A stretch of 64,000 bases of DNA. Origin: Epiperipatus broadwayi. Lineage: Eukaryota > Onychophora > Udeonychophora > Euonychophora > Peripatidae. A model generated the notes under the pieces. It did no database searches. It was not told the DNA's origin and saw only the letters and a list, made by a program, of their open reading frames with translations. The position numbers were made by a program, and so were the translations under genes. The stretch is from contig JAQFVV010000027.1 in NCBI GenBank assembly GCA_028023455.1, positions 8,675,845-8,739,844 on the forward strand, in the 5' to 3' direction. Shown one piece after another: positions 57,331 through 64,000 of the stretch; positions within the stretch are counted from its first letter, which is position 1, and each line of letters begins with the position of its first letter.

Positions 57331-58845
57331 AATTTCCGGATTACTTTGAAAAGTGAAAACCAAGTTTAGACTGATGCATTGCATTAAATGCACTACTTTT
57401 TGAAGAGGATTCAATTTGTAAAACTGCAAACAAACACAATTTATTATTACAAAATTTCAGTTATTATTGGGTACCCCCTCGCATGTTCTTACACCTGAAT
57501 CAATTCAAGATGCAGTAATTTACTACCCTTTAAAGATTTTCCTTTTACTAAATTCTATTAATGAGTTTATAATAATAACTTGGCTTATACCATGGCACAT
57601 GTGCTTTACAAATGGAACGCTATTTATAATAAATACTCTTCTTTCCAAACACAAGATAAAGTCTTTTTAAAAAATAGAATGGATCCACTCTATTATATCT
57701 TTTTTACCCAAGCTATATGTATAGGCAAGATAGAATGGATCCACTCTATATCTTTTTCACCCAAACTATATGTATAGGCCAATCTGAAGTGCTTGGAATT
57801 GAGAGCGTGAAGATTTAATTAATCACTTTAAATTACTTATCATATGATTTTTGTTAATGACACTTGCGAAAATTTTACAATACATCCTAGCGTAAGCTTG
57901 TGGCTAAAACCTGTAGAGGTCCCTACCTTCGAATTTTTCAGATGCTTATCTTAAAGGTTACAGCCTTAGTAAATATTACTTGATATAATAATGTGCGTTT
58001 AATAAAATTTATAATTAATACATCATTATTAAATGAGTTTAATATTTTTCAAATTGTATTTAAAACATAAGCTTTTGTTATTGTATATAAAATTATCTTT
58101 TTGGCAACAGATAGGCCCATTATATAATTCATTTTCTGTATTCATTCATCCTGTTAAAAGCTTATTCTTAGCCAATATGTTAAATTTAGTAAGTCATATA
58201 TTACCAAATTCACCACTTCCTTTATTTTATATGGGAGTCATATAATTTATATATAAACAGTTGAACTTATCATTTTGTCTCTTTGGGCATCATAAAATGA
58301 CTGAAAATGATACAACATAAAGGAAACTGATTCCAATTAATGACTATGCTATTAAAATAGCTGATTTATCTAGTTAACACAATCATTCTTCAATTAAAGA
58401 TTGAAAAGCAGATCAAAATGTATAATTATGGTTGAATATATAAAATATGGTCAATATAATAAACACTTAAAACTAATAAATACAGTGAAGCAACAATATG
58501 TGCTGTATCAATATACACTATTTGATTTAAATGCTATCCAAAAATATATATATATACAAACAAAAATTTAATATTCACAATTAAATTTTACAATATTCTC
58601 AATTCCATTTTGGAACAATATATGCTATAATATTTCTTCCGAGTTACATCGAAACACATACATTTTACTCATTTTATTTTATTCTTTTCGAATTTTGAAG
58701 TGAGACTGAAAGACTGAAATTTAATAATATTAAGATGTCTATATAAATTCTTAAATTGATACAAAGTTAAAAACATCAAAACAAATAGAAAGGTCAGTCT
58801 TCTAATAATGAAAGTGCTATTATGTCTCTATTGGAAGAGGGAGGG
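57331..58845. other. Unassigned, with a short duplication
   Basis: AGAATGGATCCACTCTAT with ATCTTTTT.ACCCAA.CTATATGTATAGGC is present twice in tandem (about 57,676-57,727 and 57,731-57,779). Otherwise AT-rich. Confidence 0.5.
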
Positions 58846-58849
58846 GATA

Positions 58850-59150
58850 ATAGCATATCATTCATGGCATGTTTAATCGTAATAGTTTGACACTTTGCTA
58901 TGTTTGCTTTTGAGACATTTTGTTCATTCAGGAAAATAAAAAGAAATTGCAGAGTAAGATCAGGTGAATATAGCTAATGGATAAGTTGGAGCATGCTGTT
59001 TTTAATCAAAACTTATACCACACTCAAGGCTTTGTGTGCGTACACTCCCCATTATGCCAAAAACAGTTTTCATTTCACTGCATCACAAACTTGTCAGAAA
59101 CCAAAACTATTTGCACCCACCTCTCTTCCCCCAGCAAAAAAAATCAGCAT
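58850..59150 (-). pseudogene. Mariner-like transposase C-terminal relic
   Basis: Minus strand: LLIKNSML, then YSPDLTL (family: PPYSPDLAPCDFFLFP), then FLFS/FP and MNKMSQKQ (family: LK.ALKGQ.F), in two frames. This is the segment around the last catalytic residue and following helix. It is oriented opposite to the 57.0-kb relic and is a separate insertion. Confidence 0.55.
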
Positions 59151-59224
59151 TGTCAAATTTAACTTTATTTAAATATTCCAAATACATTCAACTGTTAGTA
59201 ATAGCACACCAAACAGATTAGTAT

Positions 59225-59270
59225 ATGCACAATGCTTCGGAAGGTATTATTCTACCCTCTTCTTCAGGTG
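59225..59270 (-). ncRNA. Hammerhead-like motif in the Penelope terminus
   Basis: On the minus strand CTGAAGA, a 7-bp stem GAGGGTA/TACCTTC with one G-T pair, then CGAAGC. It has the spacing of the hammerhead CTGANGA-stem II-GAAAC pattern, with changed core bases (GAAGC for GAAAC). Stem I and a cleavage site are not clear, so it is at best a decayed ribozyme. The right-terminus copy (about 60,590) is more damaged. Confidence 0.4.
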
Positions 59271-59399
59271 TTGCTGGTCTGACCAATGACAGTACTAGCA
59301 TGTGATTTGAACCTGGACCCTTAGATTTTTGAGTATTGAATTTTAAAGTAACACTAATCAACTGGGCCATCCTGTCAAAAAGGCAACAGTCTGTAGAAA

Positions 59400-60110
59400 T
59401 TTCATATACTTTCCCCTTGCTGACAAAGGCAATGCAACAGTTGTAATGGATGCAACTGATGATAACAATAGAAAAATGGCAAAAAAATTCAATAAAGTAT
59501 GAAACAAAGTTGCAAGTACTTCACTGATTCAGAAAAAAGTAAAATAACATCTATTTCAGCAAAATTCCTCATCTTTATGGTCTACCTAAAATCCATAGGA
59601 ATTATGTTCCATTAAGACCTATTGTTAGTTCTTGAGATTCACCTTGCCAAAATTTCTTCTAAAAATAAGTCCTTAGGCATACAAGACCCAGTCATTTGTC
59701 AGGGATTCTAGATATCTTATAGAATTAATCAAGAACATGAAAAGTGAAAGAACGGACTTAAGGTAAGCTTTGATGAGGAAAGTTTATTCACAAATGTACT
59801 AATGTGAAAAAATATTGTCTATTATAAGAAAAAGATTAAATGGTGATAATAGTTTACAAACCAGAACAGCTCTTTCTATTGATAGTATAATGGAACTTAA
59901 ATTCTGCATAAAAAACAACCTATTTTCAATATAACACAGAATTCTTCCAAAAAAAATCAAGAAATGGCTATGGGCTCACCATTGTCTCTCCTGATTAGCA
60001 ATATTTACATTGAAGAACTTGAAACCTTAGCCATAAAAATTACTCCATATCCACCTAAAGTTTGGCTTCGCTATGTGGATGATACTAAACTTGAAATGCT
60101 GAAAAGAAAA
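59400..60110 (+). pseudogene. Penelope-like reverse transcriptase relic
   Basis: Segments in order: ADKGNATVVMDATD (about 59,420), SFDEESLFTNV (about 59,768; catalytic F-D-x-x-S-L-F-T-N-V of Penelope RTs), then MAMGSPLSLLISNIYIEELE (59,964 on) and WLRYVDDT, where YVDD (about residues 37-40 of the 80-codon ORF) is the catalytic box. Frameshifts lie between them. Directly after YVDDT the thumb and linker are deleted, bringing the RT next to the endonuclease. The RT copies element RNA at nicked target DNA. Confidence 0.8.
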
Positions 60111-60114
60111 AAAA

Positions 60115-60420
60115 CTGCATCTATGAAATACCATGTGAATGTGGAAAAACATATACTGGTGAGACCAGTCACCCCATTGAAAATCGCTTGCAAGAACCCA
60201 AACTGATGATTAGAAGAGAGCAAATAGATGTGTCTGAGGTAGCAGACCATATATGTACCAATGAACATATGTTCAATTGGAAAATACAAAAATATTGGAT
60301 AGAGAAGAAAAGATACAAAGAAGAAAATTTAAAGCAGCTGCTCACATGACAATGCCAAAAAATCCCATAAGCCCACCTAGTGTGACTATACATAATGAAC
60401 TTTGCTCTTAGGAAAAAGTG
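60115..60420 (+). pseudogene. GIY-YIG endonuclease relic of the Penelope-like element
   Basis: Plus strand: YEIPCECGKTYTGET (60,123 on), then NRLQEPK, REQIDVSEVADHI and NEHMFNW. This matches the GIY-YIG core of Penelope proteins (Y.IPC.CGK.YIGET.R....R..EH). The second Tyr is in TYTGET. Frames change near 60,300 and the C-terminus is broken. The enzyme would nick target DNA to prime reverse transcription. Confidence 0.75.
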
Positions 60421-60479
60421 GAGAAATCAGGAGGAAACTCATAGATAAGTACAGATATGAAATTTCTAGACTGTTGCCT

Positions 60480-60560
60480 TTGGCAGGATCACTCAGTTGG
60501 TTAGAGCATTACCTTAAAATTCAATACTCAAAAAGCTGTCCATGTTCAAATCACATGCTA
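60480..60560 (+). promoter_or_regulatory. tRNA-like Pol III promoter in the Penelope terminus
   Basis: ACTCAGTTGGTTAGAGCATTACC (A box CACTCAGTTGG, about 60,490-60,500) and GTTCAAATC (B box, 60,544-60,552) are about 54 nt apart, somewhat more than in a standard tRNA. The same layout is found in the other family C arms. Confidence 0.6.
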
Positions 60561-60780
60561 GTACTGTCAAAGGTCAGGCCAGCAACACCTGAAGAAGTAG
60601 GTAGTCTCCCTCAAAATGTTGTGCATATACTAACCTGTTTTTAATGTATTTGGAATATTTAAATAAAGCTAAATTTTTCTGAAGACATTCAATATGCATA
60701 TTAGATGATAGAAATAGTCCAATATAAAAACAAAACTAAAACACCATCATCACAAATCTTCAGAAAAATAATACGTATTC

Positions 60781-61900
60781 AAATGTAATCAAAATTTATT
60801 AAAATGTGAATGGGATTTGAAACAAGACATAGTATACATTTTAGCTCCACTGTATTATTTGATTTACATAGTATAATTTAAACATTGCACTATTCACTAC
60901 CCTGTTCACCTACTTTTTATTAATAACTATCCAAAACAGTACAGACATATTAAGCATTCATTCTATGTACTCATAATGGTTATACTAATCTTGGAATTTA
61001 TTATTAACATTTTATTAGGACAGTTACTGAACTAATATTGGCCTGTATAAAGAGCTAACATATTTGGATTCGAAAACCTTTGCATATTGATTACTTATGT
61101 TTATACGGTTGGCTTATAAGTAAAATAATGAAAAATGGATTAATTGCTGTTTTCAAACAGTTTGATGTTTCCTATTTATATATAGCTAGTACAACCATTA
61201 AGACAAAGTAATACTACTTTAAAGTTTGGTTACAGATGCTTATAATTTGTTATTGCTTATTTTTTTTAACAGCATTTATTTAAAAATCTTATTTATGAAG
61301 AAGAGTTCAAATACAAAGATATTTATAATTAATATTATTTTGAATGTAGTTACGAATATCAGATTTAACTTATGACAGTGCACTTCTCTTTAATCTTAAA
61401 ATCATCAGTCATTTAAATTAGTAAAGAGCTTTTAATCATTGAGAAGATCTTATAACGACTAATTATGAAAGTGTTGTGTATTTGAGTAACCAGATTACCT
61501 TGTTTTATTTACATGCATAGCAATTCTGATTCGGTTTCTTTCTATAGTTAAGATAGACATATTCATTTTTTTAAATAGCTGCTGCTGATGACGATAGTGG
61601 ATAGAATAATTTTAACTATTAAAAGCCATCCCCATTCACATAGAGACATTTCCTTACCAATAGATAGCCAAAGATCTTGATAAACACTGCTTTTTTTAAA
61701 ATGAAAGTAACTTATTAAACAATGAATCTATTTTTCACAAAATAATGGATGCTAATAAAATAAAAATATCAGATAACATAAAAGATGTTTGATAACATTG
61801 TATTTGAGTTCTAGTAGTTAAGTTTCATATATAAATAAAAATAAGTCTTGAATAAAATTATTAAGTACAATATGCATTAAGGCAAACAATAACCCTGGAA
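60781..61900. other. AT-rich, unassigned
   Basis: No feature supported. Confidence 0.35.
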
Positions 61901-64000
61901 GACAAGCACATCATATATATTGTAATGGTCAGAATTCATATATCTTGTTAACCAGTTGCATCTTCCCTCCACTAGAGTCAAAGAGCAGCACTATAGGTGA
62001 GTTCAGGGCCTGCAATGCCGAGTCCGAACCTAGTAGATTGACTACACAACATATAACTACAGGATAACGTACCTGCCATCACATTAGCAAACATCTTTTA
62101 GGCCATGAGGGTCAGGAAGAGGTGAAGAGACTCTAATTCTATTACAACTAAATATTATTACTAATCTAATGAATGACGTTTAATTTATTTTGACACGAGA
62201 CACTATGGCTATAGGGCATTAAGGAAATAGACATGAAGACATAAATATAATTAAACTATATTTAATATTGATAGAAATCTATTACAAGATTGGAGTTTGA
62301 TCTTTGTCAATACTCCTAATATGAAATGAGTTCACATTATTAATACATTAATCATTCGACCTGTCCCTTTGGGTATTTAATGGTAGCAGACAGTTATTTC
62401 ATGCCCCAGACTAAGTACATTTGCTATCGCGTGAAGTAAACGTTGAACGAGATATATGGCTTCGAATTTACTCACCCCAACAATAGATTATATATAATTT
62501 TTTATTGGCATAATTAATTCTAAAGAGGACCTGTTATTGGAAGGCAAATAACGTGGGAGGCTTTGGAAGTGAAATCATAAGCAGAGATGAAAAGAATAAT
62601 TTATTGGACAAGAGGTGGTATTGATAGAGATGCCATAGAATAATAAAGGAGCCAGGGGGAAATAAACTCGTGGGTGGGTTTCCTGCCAGGGACCCTATGA
62701 GACTGATCATAATTGCAGGTCCAGGTTTACGGGAACTTCTGCCACTGTTATTACCCGACCGCACGACGGACTCAGCTTTCCATGGAAGCACTTTGAACTG
62801 TGCCCTTAGCAGAACGATACCTTTAAACTTTAGTATCCGGTAATTTTCCATGGCTTTTAAACAAGAGAAAACTTTGGCATTGCTCAATGATTTATATATT
62901 TAATTGCTAATAAATGATGACTCACTCACGAGGCTCACATTTACGAGTGATTAACTTACAAGCCATCGAATAACCTGAGATTGGTTTGATTATAAAGTTA
63001 AATTAAATGGATACCAATTGATATTAATCATAAAAGGGTAAAGATTATAATTCTATCATATTTTTGTTAAGATATGTGCCTGCACAAATTATGGTACACC
63101 CACAATTCATAGCTAATCATGAACGTCAGATGCGTCTCTGAAACTACGATAATTCATTTAAAATATAAGACGATACTAGAAAGCATATTAATATAAAATG
63201 AGACGTATTCGAGAAATAATTTATAAAACATAAAGATAAATAATTTCTGAGCTAGCCGCTTTATCAATATAAAATGAGTTTACTGTAAATATATTATCTA
63301 ATGACTCCGTGCATTTTGGCGAAGGCTAACATTTAATAAAGTTAAGAAGCTAGGTCGCAAATTATTGAGGCATGAAATTAATTACGTCAATAAATAAATA
63401 TTAATAGAACTGGATACCCAAAGAAACGGAAAGATCGTATAGTAATTAAACATTTAAAGGTTATAGATTCTTAAGAAATTTGGTGGTTTTAATAGGATTT
63501 ATATGAGTAGAAATTATGAATAAAATTATACAAATCAGAGATATGAGTTCTAGTTTTGAATAAAAGAGGGCAAAAAGTTCTTAAAAGATTTTGGGTACCG
63601 GTTACCTTTGATTTAAGCAGAACGTGCATGTTTCTGAGTGATCCTCTTGTTCATGAAGTATGGCGCAGTAGTTTTTCTTTAACAGTTCATTTAGTCATCA
63701 TGATTATAAACAGCACTTGATTAGGCAGCAGTATCCGGATTGCAGCAGACAATTTCAGTTCATTTTAAAAGCAAGAAAGGGATCCAGCACATCTCCCATC
63801 CTCCAGAGGAGAATAGCGCACGCCTACTACTCGGATATCGCAATGGTATACGTAAATAGCATACTTTAATAATTTGATGCACGAAAGAAAGGTTAAAAAG
63901 CAGAAGGCAGAAAACAGATCCATTTTACTTTGAACAAGACTTTATATACCTTTTGTTTCCCTTGCTCTTTATCTTTCGTATCCATCTGACATTACGTAAT
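61901..64000. other. Less AT-rich tract of unknown nature
   Basis: Visibly more G+C than the rest, without long A or T runs. AATATAAAATGAG or close variants occur three times (about 62,317, 63,192 and 63,268), hinting at a diverged repeat. A minus ORF of 117 codons (62,534-62,887; contains QFKVLPWKAESVVRSGNNSG) has no domain I recognise. It could be an old element, a distal promoter region or an upstream gene's flank. Confidence 0.3.

Larger units (their letters stand above)
59162..60780 (+). mobile_element. Penelope-like retroelement (GIY-YIG type), internally deleted
   Basis: Inverted termini of about 220 bp (59,162-59,390 and 60,478-60,780) enclose a broken core. Left terminus on the minus strand and right terminus on the plus strand share CAGTTGGTTAGAGC-type, AATTCAATACTC, AGTACTGTCA, CCAGCAACACCTGAAGAAG and GTGCATATACTAA blocks. 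The core holds an RT domain and a GIY-YIG endonuclease, the Penelope order. The right end continues with GAAATAGTCCAA and CCATCATCACA, also found at 52,635-52,680. Too broken to move by itself. Confidence 0.8.

Noticed and set aside
62534-62887. 117-codon minus ORF as a host exon
   Set aside because: No splice sites or family similarity found. Kept only as part of the unassigned tract.
1-64000. CRISPR arrays, operons, riboswitches or phage genes
   Set aside because: The sequence is eukaryotic. No regularly spaced identical repeats with unique spacers and no dense coding were seen.

Overview
This is AT-rich invertebrate animal DNA (visibly far below 40% G+C, long A and T runs, many (AT)n, (C)n and (G)n tracts). 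Almost all of it is non-coding and built from decayed transposable elements. The element mix is Jockey-like, RTE-like and zinc-knuckle LINEs, mariner, BED-finger hAT elements and GIY-YIG Penelope-like elements, which is typical of invertebrate animals. I cannot name the species. There is no sign of bacterial or phage organisation.

The one host gene I recognise is a Tousled-like kinase (TLK) on the minus strand. The exon at 43,617-43,685 carries the start codon and the conserved N-terminus (MDEIHSLDPRKQELLEARF). An 81-nt exon at 15,402-15,482 encodes the serine-rich stretch ending GSQSDKETE. The intron between them is about 28 kb and is stuffed with transposons. Sequence left of 15.4 kb is the next intron. 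Sequence right of 43.7 kb is the upstream intron or 5' flank. The kinase-domain exons lie outside the window.

Layout: 0.8-2.8 kb, LINE relic (minus) split by a G+C-rich retroposon with target-site duplication. 5.3-5.8 kb, hAT-like fragment. 9.1-9.5 kb, mariner relic. 9.7-11.7 kb, RTE-like LINE relic (minus) interrupted by a hammerhead-ribozyme repeat. 12.3 kb, inverted pair carrying a hammerhead-like core. 12.7-13.4 kb, related repeat. 15.4 kb, TLK exon. 16.9 kb, hAT MITE. 21.2-21.7 kb, fold-back element. 24.7 kb, possible plus-strand exon. 25.2-25.7 kb, hammerhead repeat. 25.9-27.1 kb, LTR-like promoter and minisatellite. 28.1-30.5 kb, Jockey-like LINE. 30.5-32.7 kb, more hammerhead repeats. 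35.2-36.4 kb, another LINE. 36.5-38.4 kb, a 1.86-kb terminal-inverted-repeat element filled with tandem repeats. 40.2-42.6 kb, three LINE relics. 43.6 kb, TLK start exon. 44.6-45.3 kb, hammerhead-repeat relatives. 46.6 kb, second hAT MITE. 52.3-52.7 kb and 59.2-60.8 kb, Penelope-like termini with tRNA-like promoters, the second around a deleted RT/GIY-YIG core. 57 and 59 kb, mariner relics. 61.9-64 kb, a less AT-rich tract I cannot assign.

The most interesting theme is a set of repeat families with inverted arms, a tRNA-like Pol III promoter and a hammerhead-ribozyme core. At least one family belongs to Penelope-like retroelements. The family around 10, 25 and 32 kb keeps a nearly foldable type I hammerhead with a GUC cleavage site.
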